Positions 1 through 9,963 of a DNA stretch of 64,000 nucleotides are shown here, in pieces. The DNA comes from Cotesia glomerata (Eukaryota; Arthropoda; Insecta; Hymenoptera; Braconidae): NCBI RefSeq assembly GCF_020080835.1, contig NC_058159.1:15067101-15131100 (forward strand), read 5' to 3'. The notes beneath the pieces are model-generated. The model searched no databases and was not told where the DNA came from. It saw only the letters and a program-made list of their open reading frames with translations. Every line of letters begins with the position of its first letter. Position 1 is the stretch's first letter. The position numbers were made by a program, and so were the translations under genes.

Positions 1-59
1 ACCAAAAAGTTTAAACAGTTTGGAAAAAATATGTAATAATAATAATAATAACAATATTA

Positions 60-399
60 ATAATAATAATAATATACCTGTGTATGTTTTTATGATATTC
101 TGAATATATCATGAATATACATCCCCGGATATATCTCTGAATATATCCCTGTATTAATCCTGATCATATTCCCGGATATATAAAGAAATATATACCATCG
201 GATATATGTCACATATATTCCTAGATATATCATAAATAAATCCCGAAAAAACATTACCGGATGTATCTCGAATATATTCCTAAATATATCCTGAGCATAT
301 CACTGAGAAATTCGCGGATATATCCTAGGATATATTCTAAGATATATACTGAAGTATATATTCTAGAATATATGTATGGATATATGAGTTGTGCATATA
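60..399. repeat. GATATAT-rich satellite, left block
   Basis: Short palindromic AT motifs such as GATATATC, GAATATATC and CATATAT recur every 10-20 bases, with no reading frame that looks coding. The same motif family resumes at 1964-2075, so the Tc1 element between them was inserted into one satellite block. Bases 1-59 before it are AT-rich with an AAT microsatellite. Confidence 0.75.
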
Positions 400-599
400 C
401 AGTAGCACTCAAAAGTATTTTGACAAATATATTTAATGGTTTAATTAAAAATAAATATGAAACACAATAATCATTTATTTATTTTTTTAACACCTTTTGA
501 ATGAACTACAGAATAGTGTCAAAGAGGTTCTTATTCGTAATAAAAGAAAGTTTAATTTTTAAAATATTAGTAAAATGGTGGCTCAAAAGTATTTTGACA
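400..599. repeat. Left IR/DR end of the Tc1 element
   Basis: The outer site is 400-425 and the inner direct copy is 578-599; both contain CTCAAAAGTATTTTGACA. Paired sites like these are the transposase binding sites in IR/DR-type elements. Confidence 0.75.
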
Positions 600-653
600 T
601 TTTTGAAAAAAAAATAATTTAACGCATAATTATAATTTACAGCAATAAATATA

Positions 654-1677
654 TTAGTATTTAGTAGCATATCCCTTGGCCTTTATGACAGCCTTGCATC
701 GCTCCGGCATTGAGTCGATTAATTTTTGTAATCGACTTATTGGAATTTGATCCCACTCATTTTTTAGAGTTTCAAACAAAGCGTTTTTGTTTGAATAATT
801 TTGGGTTTTTACACTACGTTTCAATTCTTCCCAGAGATTTTCTATCGGATTCAAGTCGGGACTTTGACTTGGCCACTCAAGAACTTTAACTTTTTCACGA
901 TTTAATAAGTCACTAATATGCTTTAATCTGTGTTTGGGATCATTGTCTTGTTGAAAATACCACTTAGCTGGCATGTGATGTTTAGCATATGGTAACATCT
1001 GAGACTTTAATATATTTGCATACATGAACCGATCCATTTTTCCTTCTATTCGAACTAATGGTCCAACTCCAGACCGTGAAAAACATCCCCAAACCATCGC
1101 ACTACCACCTCTATGTTTAACTGTGGGTATTTGATACCGATAATCGTATTTTTTGTTTACTGGACGCCGAATGTACTTGATACCATCAGATGACATTAAA
1201 TTAAATTTACTTTCGTCACTCCATAAAACTTTAGACCACTCTAAACTTGACCACGATATATGCCGTTTCGCGAACTCAAGACGAGACTTCCTGTTTTTTT
1301 TTCGATATTAAAGGTTTTTTAGCCGGTCTTCGGCCATATAACCCTAGGACCTTTAAGCGTCGTTTAACAGTAGAAATATGAATATCTACGTTATATTTTT
1401 CTTTTAATTCATTTTTTATCATTACAGCGGACATCCGTATATCATTTGCTGATAACTTTTTTATAATATGATCGATGTAAGAAGAAGTTTTTCTTGGACG
1501 GCCTGTTCGAGGCTTACTTTCGACAGTTTTTCTTTTGTTATAGACTTTATTTCATAAGCTAACTAACTGTCGAGACACTTTAAACAAACGAGCAACTTCT
1601 GTTTGTTTCAATCCTTGTTTTAATGCATTAATAACGGCTTTTTTATAATCACTAGCATACTCCTTGCACATAGGCAT
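654..1677 (-). pseudogene. Tc1-type DD34E transposase, broken
   Basis: The C-terminal 180 codons (654-1196) are open and carry the second catalytic Asp (WYFQQDNDPKH) and the catalytic Glu (SPDLNPIENLWEELK) of the DDE domain, ending in a Tc1-like KGYATKY tail. Upstream, the helix-turn-helix region starts at an ATG at 1677 but meets an in-frame TGA about 40 codons later. At least one frame change occurs near the A/T homopolymer around 1290-1300. The total span (~341 codons) is the usual Tc1 length. The gene cuts and pastes the element at TA sites when intact; this copy is a pseudogene. Confidence 0.88.
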
Positions 1678-1762
1678 ATTGAAGTAACCACAACTAGTAA
1701 ATATATGTAATAATAAAAACTAAGGAACAAGTAATCTGCGAGATTTTTTCAAGTCAAATGCG

Positions 1763-1961
1763 TGTCAAAATACTTTTGAGCTCACGGTAAGTCAAGTACA
1801 TTCGGTGGCGCGGTGTGTAAATAAACAAGTTGTAATTTGATACGCTTAAATAGTCGCAATTACACTACTCTACATTATACTCAATACATTTTCCGATAGG
1901 CTTTTATTTTAAAAAAATATTAAAAAATTTTATGTTGTCAAAATACTTTTGAGCGCTACTG
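1763..1961. repeat. Right IR/DR end of the Tc1 element
   Basis: The inner site is 1763-1785 and the outer site 1935-1961; both contain TGTCAAAATACTTTTGAG, the inverse of the left-end motif. Confidence 0.75.
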
Positions 1962-1963
1962 TA

Positions 1964-2075
1964 TCTTCGGATATATCTTTGGGCAAATTTGAGTATATCC
2001 GGCATATATTCTAGCATATATAATCACATATATACTTGCATATATTTCCAGAATATATGCTAGGATATATATTTG
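1964..2075. repeat. GATATAT-rich satellite, right block
   Basis: This continues the satellite interrupted by the Tc1 insertion, with the same ATATATTC and GATATAT motifs. Confidence 0.65.
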
Positions 2076-2864
2076 TCACGAACGGAGTGAGTGATGGGCG
2101 CAAGGAATATGAAATAGAAATCTCAAATATCCGAACGTTATCACTTTGTCCGTTCGGGAGCTAAATTAAAAATTGCGTTGGAGTGTGGAGCGGTACACAA
2201 GCTCGGACGTTATCTCTAAGTGTTAACTTAGAGAGAGTAAGGATGATGGATCCTGCTGACTTCGGTCACGAGTAACCTATTCTATTGTTTAGTTGTAATT
2301 CTATTTTGTAAAGGAGATCTTATTTTATTTTAAAAGTAAAAATGAAATAATTAACTTGTTTATTTGTTTGAATTTATTGAGAAAAACAGGTGAAGGTGTT
2401 ACAAATTTGGGTTTACAAAACGGTTAATAAAGATAGAGATAAAAGAGAACACAAATGTCAGAAAAATAATGTCTTAAAAGTAGATAATGTTTGAGGCTTA
2501 CCCTGGAAGTCTGCTCTTTAGTAGAGAGGCTCAAATTTAATGGACCCTTTCACCTTCTATGGGTAGTTTTCACTATCGAAATACCGTATCTCGTGTGTCA
2601 CGGAGAAATTAAGTATTTACTAATAATGAATTATTTTAATCTTCGCGACTTTACGCGGAAAAAAAAACTTAACACTAATCGACACTCAACGGCGGAAAAT
2701 AATTACTTCGCGATTCTCGCGGAAAAATCAACGCTCAACGGCGGAATAATCAAAAATCAACGCTCAACGGCGGAAAACAATAAAAAGAAATAAAAACGGA
2801 ATATAACTATGGCAAATATCGGTGAATTTACCTCGTTAGTGCTACTAAATGTAATCTAACCACG
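2076..2864. other. Unassigned flank left of Polinton 1
   Basis: This more GC-balanced stretch begins TGTCACGAACGGAGTGAG. It could be part of an LTR or another repeat, but no partner copy was found in the window. The only longer reading frame (2491-2793) has no recognisable domain and ends in low complexity, so I do not call it a gene. Confidence 0.4.
2686..2778. repeat. Short direct repeats (CTCAACGGCGGAA)
   Basis: The motif CTCAACGGCGGAA occurs three times, with two copies preceded by CAACG, and related TTCGCG..CGCGGAAAAA units lie between them. No function is apparent. Confidence 0.6.
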
Positions 2865-2870
2865 TGCAAG
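2865..2870. repeat. Left target-site duplication of Polinton 1 (TGCAAG)
   Basis: The six bases TGCAAG directly precede the TIR and recur at 25498-25503 after the right TIR. Six-base duplications are characteristic of Polinton integration. Confidence 0.92.
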
Positions 2871-3628
2871 AGTAGTTAAACAAGGGGGGAATGGCTCCCC
2901 GATAAAGTAGATTCCTGTAGTACCGACATTTTGGGTTTCTACCTTATCGACGGCTTTAGCGATATCGACGGTTGTTTTTTAGGTCTGTTTTACCTGTTAC
3001 CGACTGGGGTTATCATCGATTTGGTGATTGAATTTGACCGACTGGGTTTATCATCGATTTGGTGATCGATGGGGATCTGTTTTACCTACTGTGGGGTGAT
3101 TATCGATTTTTTGATTGATTTTTTTTACCATTATTTTTTGAGGTCAAAATGCTACCACCCCAACAGCACAGCTGATAGCGTGTATCAGCTGTGGTGTTGA
3201 TGTGATATGCACTTATTTGATGTGATGATGAATTTTATATATATTCAAATGACTTGTAGTATAAGTATATGCGAGAAAGTTCGATACTTACGCCGCTCTG
3301 GTGGTGAAATTTCGATGTTGGTATTGAAGTTTTCGTAGTCGCTTGCTTATCGAGTTGGGGTAAATTTTTATCGACAGTTTGAAAAGTAGTGATCTATGTT
3401 ATCGACTGGGGGCTGTTAACAGTTGTCATCGTGAATTTTAACGTTTTTTAACCTCTCCTCTCTCTCTCGATTACGTCATGTTTTTTTACGTCATCCGACA
3501 AGTTTAAACCTGTTTTTTGGCGTTGTCATCGTTGGGAGGGGATCGTTGGTGGGGAGTTATACTTACTTGCCTCCAAATTTCAGTCCTCTGCTTGTAGTTA
3601 CTTCAATCGGTCGTTCAGTTTAAAAAAA
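2871..3628 (+). repeat. Left TIR of Polinton 1
   Basis: About 758 bp, matching the reverse complement of 24740-25497 over every part compared. It contains short internal repeats of TTATCATCGATTTGGTGAT. The inner end holds a TATA-like/initiator pair, so it doubles as a promoter. Confidence 0.93.
3558..3584 (+). promoter_or_regulatory. Inward promoter in the left TIR
   Basis: A TATA-like TTATACTT at 3558 lies about 24 bases upstream of TTCAGT (3579-3584), an arthropod-type initiator. The same spacing is kept in the right TIR and in Polinton 3 (58219-58246). It is well placed to drive the spliced leader of the gene at 3771. The start site is inferred. Confidence 0.5.
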
Positions 3629-3681
3629 ACTTGTGTCTTTTGTTAAAAATATTAAAAATTGTGTACTCTACAGAAAATCAA

Positions 3682-3755
3682 GTAAGTAATTTATTTATTC
3701 TATTTTATAACTAATTTCTACTATTATTATTAACTATTTTCTATTAATTTCTTAG
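3682..3755 (+). other. Leader intron of the 104-aa gene
   Basis: The donor CAA/GTAAGT and acceptor TTTCTTAG bound a 74-base pyrimidine/AT-rich intron ending 15 bases before the ATG. Corresponding introns lie before the homologous genes at 28108 and 58438. Confidence 0.6.
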
Positions 3756-3770
3756 CTTAATAATTCAAAA

Positions 3771-4085
3771 ATGGATTTGAGTGCTATCAATAAAATCAAC
3801 AACTTACCGAACTTTTTACCAACTAAAAAGTTTGAAGAACTGCAACTGAACAAGATTTATCGAATCACGGAAATTAAGAAAGTCAACACAAAATATGGAC
3901 CAAAAATTTTGGGAATTGTGGAAGACGAGTTTTCAATCTACTTTCCAAATCGAACCAACCGCAAGCTTATCGATGATGAAGATCAGTTAACGTCGCTGAT
4001 CAAGTTAGCCTCAGCAGGAGAACTTCACTTGAATTATTTCGGAACAGCTTATCACAAGTTCGAATTTCTTATTAAACCTTCATAA
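3771..4085 (+). CDS. Small conserved Polinton protein, 104 aa, function unknown
   Basis: I do not know an assigned function. The protein is compact, begins MDLSAINKINNLPNFLP and shows an alternating beta-strand pattern (KIYRITEIKKVNTKYGPKIL, then EDEFSIYFPNR, then GELHLNYFG, ending YHKFEFL). This pattern is compatible with a small OB-like barrel and hence with single-stranded DNA binding, but that is inference. Two homologues occur in this window at the same place in other Polintons (28108-28440, divergent; 58438-58752, very close). It is the first gene inside the left TIR, behind a leader intron and a TIR promoter, so early expression is plausible. Confidence 0.82.
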   Translation: MDLSAINKINNLPNFLPTKKFEELQLNKIYRITEIKKVNTKYGPKILGIVEDEFSIYFPNRTNRKLIDDEDQLTSLIKLASAGELHLNYFGTAYHKFEFLIKPS

Positions 4086-4274
4086 TCAAGGATAAAATAT
4101 AAATTTAATTCATATTAAAAAAAATCTACTTATATGTATTTTTAAAAAAATCATACTTAAAAAAATATACATGAAAAAATTTACAGAACAAATATTTTTT
4201 TTTATTCAAAATATCCATATCTTATTATTACAAAAATATAACATTAATTTTTTTCTAATTACTTAAAACTTACT

Positions 4275-7200
4275 TTACAATAATCTTGGTCTTTTATTAG
4301 TAGTTGTTTTCAATATTGGCAACTTTTGTGAACTTGGTATTTCATAACCCCAAGGTAAAGTGTCTGTACTATTTATGAGAAGTTGACGTTTATCGTCTTC
4401 CCAACTTAAAGCTAATTTCGTTTGAAGAAGTGTATTAACTTCATGATTTCTACTTTTTATAACATATTCATCTTTTTTTACTTTTATATTATCGAATAGA
4501 CATTGTTTATAATCATCAAATGTTATAGTTCGCAAAGTTGATTTTTTAACACCCTTTGCTCGCATTTTAACCTTATCATCTTTAACTTCTTCATCAGATT
4601 CATACATTTGAATTTGATCTTCTTCAGATTTATACATTTGAAAAGCGTAAAGTTTTGCTCGTAATCCAACAAATTCCGACATAATTTTACCATTATTTTC
4701 ATCTTTCATTAATCCTAAAACTTTTTTATTTACTAACGGTATATTGTAAATGTTATTCGGTGGATAGTCAGAGGTATCAAACTTTGCAATATCACGTTTG
4801 ATGATTTCATATATATTAGGTACAGTAAAGCGATAAATTAGGCTATCTGTATCTGTATACATTAATTTAGAATCGTTATTTTTAAAATTTTTCTTCACAT
4901 AATTATAGTGAAAATCGTATATATAAGTTTTAGACATATCTAAAATACAAAAACTCGCATAGATTGGTTTATTAAAATTAACTGCAGCACATTTCATTTC
5001 AATAATAATCATATTCTCATCAAAAACTGTAAGACTATGGAAATTCGGTTTACAAATCATGTCGGAAGCACCATATCTACCAGACCATCTTGTTACTATT
5101 CTAACATCTTTATATTTTCTAACGTTTTCCATAGTCTTACCGAAAACTGAATTATTCATTAATTTATAAAAATCTTTTTCAAATTCATTTTTCGCAGCTT
5201 TTCTACAATCAGTATTTTTATCTATATATGGTTTTAACCATGGCGACTCTTTAAATCTCAAAACTCTATGTATTTTCGTTAATTTTAATCCTAATTCTAA
5301 ACATTGTTTTAAATTTTCATAATGAATTACATACTTTTTCTTATCATACAAAGTAGTTGCTAATTTTGTATGTTTGCTGTCTGGGGGTAAAAAGTGTTCA
5401 GGGCACAGTGGTAAATCTTTATGCAGATCATATAAGTCTTCGGGATATTTCAGATCAACTTCAAGTATATAACCAAAACCATCAGTATTATTTAGAAATC
5501 TATTAATTTCTTGATTTATATCGAAATTTAATTCAACCCATTCAAATGAGCCTGTTGGTAAAGGCATACTCATAGACGCACCATACAAATTATTAACATC
5601 AAAATACATTAAATAGGATTCTGGTTTATTTGAATCAAAATTAGACTCCATATATCTATTATTTGCTAATGCATATCTATTTGTACACTGAGATACACCA
5701 CCTCTGACACCTTTTTCAATAAACAGCATCATTTCTGGATCAGTTAATAATTCCAACTCAACACCAGTATATTTCAACATTGCATCAAAAGCTAACCCTG
5801 GTACTGTATAGTAATGTAAAGGATCTAAACTATAAGTTTTTAAACAATTACTTCTAAAGTTTTCAAATATATCAGCTAATAAAAGAACATCAGTTTTAAG
5901 ATATAAATCAGAATACTCTCCTAATGTTTTTATATTAAATTCTTCCCAAATTAATTGAGCAAACGCGTAATTTTTCTTGGTTACATTACTGTTGGATAAT
6001 TTCGAATAAAAATGCTTCCTCTCAGGTAATTTTGTATCATTAAGTTTATCTGCTGATGTTATATATTCATACGGGAATACTCCCTTTCTAATGACTAATC
6101 TAAATTTTTCAGGATCATTGTAATGAAGTTTTGTTATCTTTTTATCGTCATCTTTGAGATTTGATGCTAATTTATCTAGACTAGAGGCCATAAATTTAAA
6201 TGAGTCTATGAATCTTAGAATAACCGATGTTTTTTCAACATGCTTACTAAAAGAAATATAACGATCTTTATTGATTGGTAATAAATCAATTGTACCTTTG
6301 AAATTTTGAGCTAAAGATTTTATTATAAAATGAGAGTCATAACCAGACATATTATGGAAAACTACTGGTATAGTATGTGATTTTCTATAATTTAAATTAC
6401 ACGATAAATGAGCAGTTCCTCTAAAATATCCAGTAAAATGATTATGATCACAACATTTATCCCAAGACTTTATGATTGATTTTTGGCAAATATAGCAAAT
6501 AGTCGCTCGTTTATGATCTTCTAATTGTTGTTTAGTTAGAGGTTTCATAGGTATTGGATTTTTCAAATATGAATCTACTTCGATTGCAAAATTTTTAAGT
6601 TTATCGACAAACCAATCAATGCAATTTTCTGAACGATTAATTTCAAATTTAGATAATTTATTATCATAATTACAAAAGCGGTAAAATGCAATGCTATGAG
6701 GAATATGAATATCTGTATCATCATCGGTGGGTGTGAGTGTACATTCTAGATCTGCATAAATAACAAATGGTACAGGATCCTGATTTTGAAAATTTTTAAA
6801 TTTTAAAATTTTATTTTCCTCTGTTGGAAATACCATGTGAACTTTATTAATTTTAAAACAATCTTCTCTATGTCGTTCAAAAGATTCTCTAATTTTAAAA
6901 TGATTTAAGCATCGATCACAAAAGAAATGTTGATTGTTTGATTTTGTTATACTACTTCTTACTAAACATGATAAATTATTAATTAAAGCAAAATAATAAA
7001 TCGGTTTATAATCGTCATAATCATCGCTTTTCATATTTAAATTTATATTACTTTGTACTGCTAAAAGATGAATAGTTTTTATATCAGAATTTATAGACTT
7101 ACTTAAATACACCGGAATTATTACACATTCATCAGATTTCTTATCAGACTTCTCATTAGAAAAATCTGATTCTAAACCGTATACATTAATAGATAAATTG

Positions 7201-8126
7201 TTCATTTTTTCAAATTTCGCAATATCTTTAATTTGAATTGGAAAATTAATACCATCATATTTAAGTACCTCGCTAAAATGTGGATAAGAAGTAGTCCTCT
7301 CTCTGTGACTCGTCCTCGGAGGGTGAATAGCAGCTACGACACACCAGAGGAAGCAGTATTCATCAAAGTTTTCAATGTTTAAAACTCCACGGCTGTTGAT
7401 GACCTTCTGAGGCATCCTCACCCAAGTTGAAATTCCAGCATGAAGAGGCTGATATTTTGACATTGTAATCACTAAATTGGAGATTTCTGATAAACGCCAT
7501 CCGGATTTTTCTTGACAGAATTCTTCGATTTTTCTTATCAAAGCATTGGTCACGTGATTTTTATACCAGTCAGCAATATCTGTAGAAGCTAATATTTCGC
7601 GACTTTGTGTAACGAAAGATTTTACTTCTTCTCGATTGGTGGTTGGAATCTCAAATTTACCAAAAAATTCAACATTAATTTTTAAACTATTTACTTTGTT
7701 TAACATCTCTTGAACTTTTGCACAAACAAGATTCTCAGAAAAAGTTAAAAATTCCCCCACATTTTTGTGAGTACGGTTGATTACCGCACCAGTCTTAATG
7801 TTGTTTGAAAAGGCATTTCCAAGATCTTGCCATTTAATAGAATTATTTTGTTGATTTAAATCCCCACCCGCAACCTGACCACTCAATAGCAAAAACTGTT
7901 CACTAAACCAATGCAGAAGAGTAATCTGTGTTCTAATACTGCGTTTTACATGCACACTTGTCTGAGGATCTAATAAAATAGTATTAAAGTAGTTAATAGT
8001 ATCCTGACAAACATTAAAACACCGATCACATTGTTCAGCACTCACTGGGTTCGATTTTAAATCATTATAAGATTGGGACACTGTATCCACCAAGCTGCGA
8101 ATAGCTTCTATAATTTGTTGAGACAT
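4275..8126 (-). CDS. polB: Protein-primed family B DNA polymerase (Polinton pPolB), 1283 aa
   Basis: This is the Polinton replicase, expected to start DNA synthesis from a protein primer at the TIR ends. Motifs in order: a C2H2-type zinc finger near residues 400-421 (FFCDRC..HRED C); exonuclease I with Asp459 (YADLE); an endonuclease-VII-like zinc/HNH cluster near 542-575 (CYIC...CDHNHFTGYFRG...CN); exonuclease II with Asp597 (GYDSHF); exonuclease III with Asp746 (YLKTD); polymerase motif A with Asp843 (FDVNNLYG); motif B (KLMNNSVFGKTMEN); motif C with Asp1092/Asp1094 (YTDTDS). The ~440-residue N-terminal region may hold the terminal-protein part (inference). The frame is intact, starting at the first ATG at 8126, and the C-terminus converges on the small gene at 3771-4085. 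Confidence 0.96.
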   Translation of the reverse strand: MSQQIIEAIRSLVDTVSQSYNDLKSNPVSAEQCDRCFNVCQDTINYFNTILLDPQTSVHVKRSIRTQITLLHWFSEQFLLLSGQVAGGDLNQQNNSIKWQDLGNAFSNNIKTGAVINRTHKNVGEFLTFSENLVCAKVQEMLNKVNSLKINVEFFGKFEIPTTNREEVKSFVTQSREILASTDIADWYKNHVTNALIRKIEEFCQEKSGWRLSEISNLVITMSKYQPLHAGISTWVRMPQKVINSRGVLNIENFDEYCFLWCVVAAIHPPRTSHRERTTSYPHFSEVLKYDGINFPIQIKDIAKFEKMNNLSINVYGLESDFSNEKSDKKSDECVIIPVYLSKSINSDIKTIHLLAVQSNINLNMKSDDYDDYKPIYYFALINNLSCLVRSSITKSNNQHFFCDRCLNHFKIRESFERHREDCFKINKVHMVFPTEENKILKFKNFQNQDPVPFVIYADLECTLTPTDDDTDIHIPHSIAFYRFCNYDNKLSKFEINRSENCIDWFVDKLKNFAIEVDSYLKNPIPMKPLTKQQLEDHKRATICYICQKSIIKSWDKCCDHNHFTGYFRGTAHLSCNLNYRKSHTIPVVFHNMSGYDSHFIIKSLAQNFKGTIDLLPINKDRYISFSKHVEKTSVILRFIDSFKFMASSLDKLASNLKDDDKKITKLHYNDPEKFRLVIRKGVFPYEYITSADKLNDTKLPERKHFYSKLSNSNVTKKNYAFAQLIWEEFNIKTLGEYSDLYLKTDVLLLADIFENFRSNCLKTYSLDPLHYYTVPGLAFDAMLKYTGVELELLTDPEMMLFIEKGVRGGVSQCTNRYALANNRYMESNFDSNKPESYLMYFDVNNLYGASMSMPLPTGSFEWVELNFDINQEINRFLNNTDGFGYILEVDLKYPEDLYDLHKDLPLCPEHFLPPDSKHTKLATTLYDKKKYVIHYENLKQCLELGLKLTKIHRVLRFKESPWLKPYIDKNTDCRKAAKNEFEKDFYKLMNNSVFGKTMENVRKYKDVRIVTRWSGRYGASDMICKPNFHSLTVFDENMIIIEMKCAAVNFNKPIYASFCILDMSKTYIYDFHYNYVKKNFKNNDSKLMYTDTDSLIYRFTVPNIYEIIKRDIAKFDTSDYPPNNIYNIPLVNKKVLGLMKDENNGKIMSEFVGLRAKLYAFQMYKSEEDQIQMYESDEEVKDDKVKMRAKGVKKSTLRTITFDDYKQCLFDNIKVKKDEYVIKSRNHEVNTLLQTKLALSWEDDKRQLLINSTDTLPWGYEIPSSQKLPILKTTTNKRPRLL

Positions 8127-8149
8127 ATTTGCAAAAAAAATTTTTGCAA

Positions 8150-8288
8150 AAAAATTTGCAAAAAAATTCGCAAATACAACTTAATACTAGTATAAATCAC
8201 TAGCAATTGTTATTAATTTACTAAAAAAAATTGCAAAAAAATTCACAAATACAACTTAATACTAGTATAAATCACTAGCAATTATTAA
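8150..8288. repeat. 75-bp tandem repeat upstream of polB
   Basis: Two copies, offset 75 bases, of an A-rich GCAAAAAAATTC tract followed by CAAATACAACTTAATACTAG and TATAAATCACTAGCAATT. They lie immediately 5' of the polymerase start, so they sit in its presumed promoter. ACTAGTATAAATCACTAG is a partial palindrome. Confidence 0.8.
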
Positions 8289-9271
8289 ATCAAACTTTTT
8301 ATATCATATGATATACGCTAGGTGTGAGATTGAAACTTTTCTGACTGAGATATGCAAAGTGTGAGATTCAAACTTCTTCTGTAAGTCAAGGAAGTAATCG
8401 CAGAATATTTATATAAAAAATTATGCGTTCATGATATACATGTATGCATGTATGAGTAAAATAATAGTAAGACCACCTATGATTAATAAGAAACGTTACA
8501 GTACACGTGATGACAGATTTACAATACCGAAAATTTTTCTTATGCTCCAAGTATCGAGTGTCGATGATCTAATATGACCGTTGGTATCGCATAAACATTT
8601 TAAAATAAACAGATGTTGAAATATAAGAATTTCTACGATTGATAAAATAATTTATTTAATCAAACCGAGATTTGCAGTTCTAAGAATGCTAATAAAATTT
8701 TTTGTTGTGAGAAAAAGTCATTTAACAATAACACTGTAGATAAAAAAATAACCGTTGGTTAGCTATTTATTAAAAACTATTTAAAGACCATGATTATTGT
8801 ACATTCTATTTTAAGTAATTAAATTTTAAGTAATTAAAAAATTAATCTTATTTTTGTAATAATAATAATGATATGGATGAAATGAAAAATTTTATTATTT
8901 TTTTAATTTATTATCACAAAAATATGTCAAGTAGTGCTTTCGACAGTCGGAGTGATTTCTAAAAAAAATTTTTTAAGATAAAAAACAAAAAGTTTGTTCA
9001 GAAATTTCATATCCTAGTTAAATAATTTGTTTTTTTTTTTTAATATTTTCAAGTTTATATGTGTATAGAACTATAATACATAAGGCCTACTGTTTTACGT
9101 CTAACCGATCGTAAAAATTTTCCATCTCACTCGAGTTTCTCTGTAATATAGACATGTGTGTTGAAAAACTTAAATTTAATAGATCATATTTTCATTCTAC
9201 TAAAGACGTTTCAACTGAGCGGTTGTGAGGTTTTTATTGCCGATTTTCAATAAAAAAATACACCAAAAAGA
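8289..9271. other. Non-coding AT-rich spacer in Polinton 1
   Basis: No convincing reading frame. A short repeated phrase (GTGTGAGATT.AAACTT) occurs at about 8320 and 8360. The stretch separates the minus-strand polymerase gene from the plus-strand gene at 9272 and probably contains both promoters. Confidence 0.5.
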
Positions 9272-9760
9272 ATGTATTCTCCAATTGTTGCAATTAGTGA
9301 AATTTTAAAAGAAAATTTAATTCGCGAATTACGAGTTAGACATGAAATAAAAAAATACTTAAAAAAAGGTGGAATTTGGCAAGACAAATCATTGTGTTTG
9401 GAAAACTTATTTGATGTATCTAAAAAAAATCTTAGTGATGCTAACATGGAGTTAGCTGGTGAATCGATTGTGATTGATAGAGTACCATTGATATGGAGTC
9501 GTCTTCCATACAGAATAAAGCAATATGTCAACTTTATTCTGTATCAATGTTGTCCATTTCCACCAAAATTGTTTGATGGGATGGATTTGTCAACTGTGAG
9601 GAGATGCATTCAAGCACAGCGTAGATGGCAGCGGACTGCATACGAATACCTCCTTGGATATGATGATGATGATGATGATGACTTCGAGATCGATTGTGAA
9701 GACAGCTTCCGTATTCGAGAGATGTTTGAGTATAACGAATCACATTTAAGTATTTTCTAA
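9272..9760 (+). CDS. Hypothetical Polinton accessory protein, 162 aa
   Basis: I do not recognise it. The sequence is charged and helical at the N-terminus (EILKENLIRELRVRHEIKKYLKK), has an aromatic middle (RIKQYVNFILYQCCPFPP) and an acidic run of seven Asp near residues 131-137, then EDSFRIREMFEYN. The DNA after the acidic run is duplicated just downstream (9822-9963), where the copy ends in a good GTAAGT donor. In this first copy the donor has lost its GT, so the frame reads through to a stop after SIF. The original product was probably spliced and longer; later exons could include the one at 14707, which has matching phase (inference only). Confidence 0.55.
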   Translation: MYSPIVAISEILKENLIRELRVRHEIKKYLKKGGIWQDKSLCLENLFDVSKKNLSDANMELAGESIVIDRVPLIWSRLPYRIKQYVNFILYQCCPFPPKLFDGMDLSTVRRCIQAQRRWQRTAYEYLLGYDDDDDDDFEIDCEDSFRIREMFEYNESHLSIF

Positions 9761-9821
9761 ATTTAATAAATAATATTAATGATAAATATAAAAATTAAAA
9801 AACTAATTTTTTTGTTTACAG

Positions 9822-9963
9822 TATGATATGGATTGTGCAGACAGCTTTCATATCCGAGAGATGTTCAAGTATAATCGAGCATTTGTAAGTATTTAAAAAA
9901 AAAAAATTTTTTTAAATAATATGAATAAATATAAAAATTAATAAGCTAATTTTTTGTTTACAG
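9822..9963 (+). repeat. Duplicated exon tail plus intron of the 9272 gene
   Basis: Bases 9822-9894 repeat about 9680-9745 in the same frame sense (CADSFHIREMFKYN against CEDSFRIREMFEYN), then GTAAGT at 9895 and an acceptor TTTGTTTACAG ending at 9963. The preceding copy ends with the same acceptor sequence at 9821. It is a tandem duplication of one exon-intron unit, with the donor kept only in copy two. Confidence 0.65.

Larger units (their letters stand above)
400..1961 (-). mobile_element. Tc1/mariner DNA transposon with IR/DR ends, inactive
   Basis: The left end reads CAGTAGCACTCAAAAGTATT and the right end is its near-exact inverse, ending at 1961. TA dinucleotides flank both ends (398-399 and 1962-1963), the hallmark Tc1/mariner target duplication. 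A second copy of the terminal motif lies inside each end (578-599 and 1763-1785), giving the inverted-repeat/direct-repeat layout known from Sleeping Beauty-type elements. The 1.56-kb length is normal for the family. The single transposase gene lies on the minus strand and is broken, so this copy cannot mobilise itself. Confidence 0.9.

Noticed and set aside
261..470. 69-codon frame in the satellite
   Set aside because: Composed of translated GATATAT repeats and crossing the Tc1 boundary; not a gene.
2491..2793. 100-codon frame left of Polinton 1
   Set aside because: No domain; its second half is made of short direct repeats.
9247..9531. 94-codon minus-strand frame opposite the 9272 gene
   Set aside because: Shadow of the plus-strand gene, with no domain of its own.
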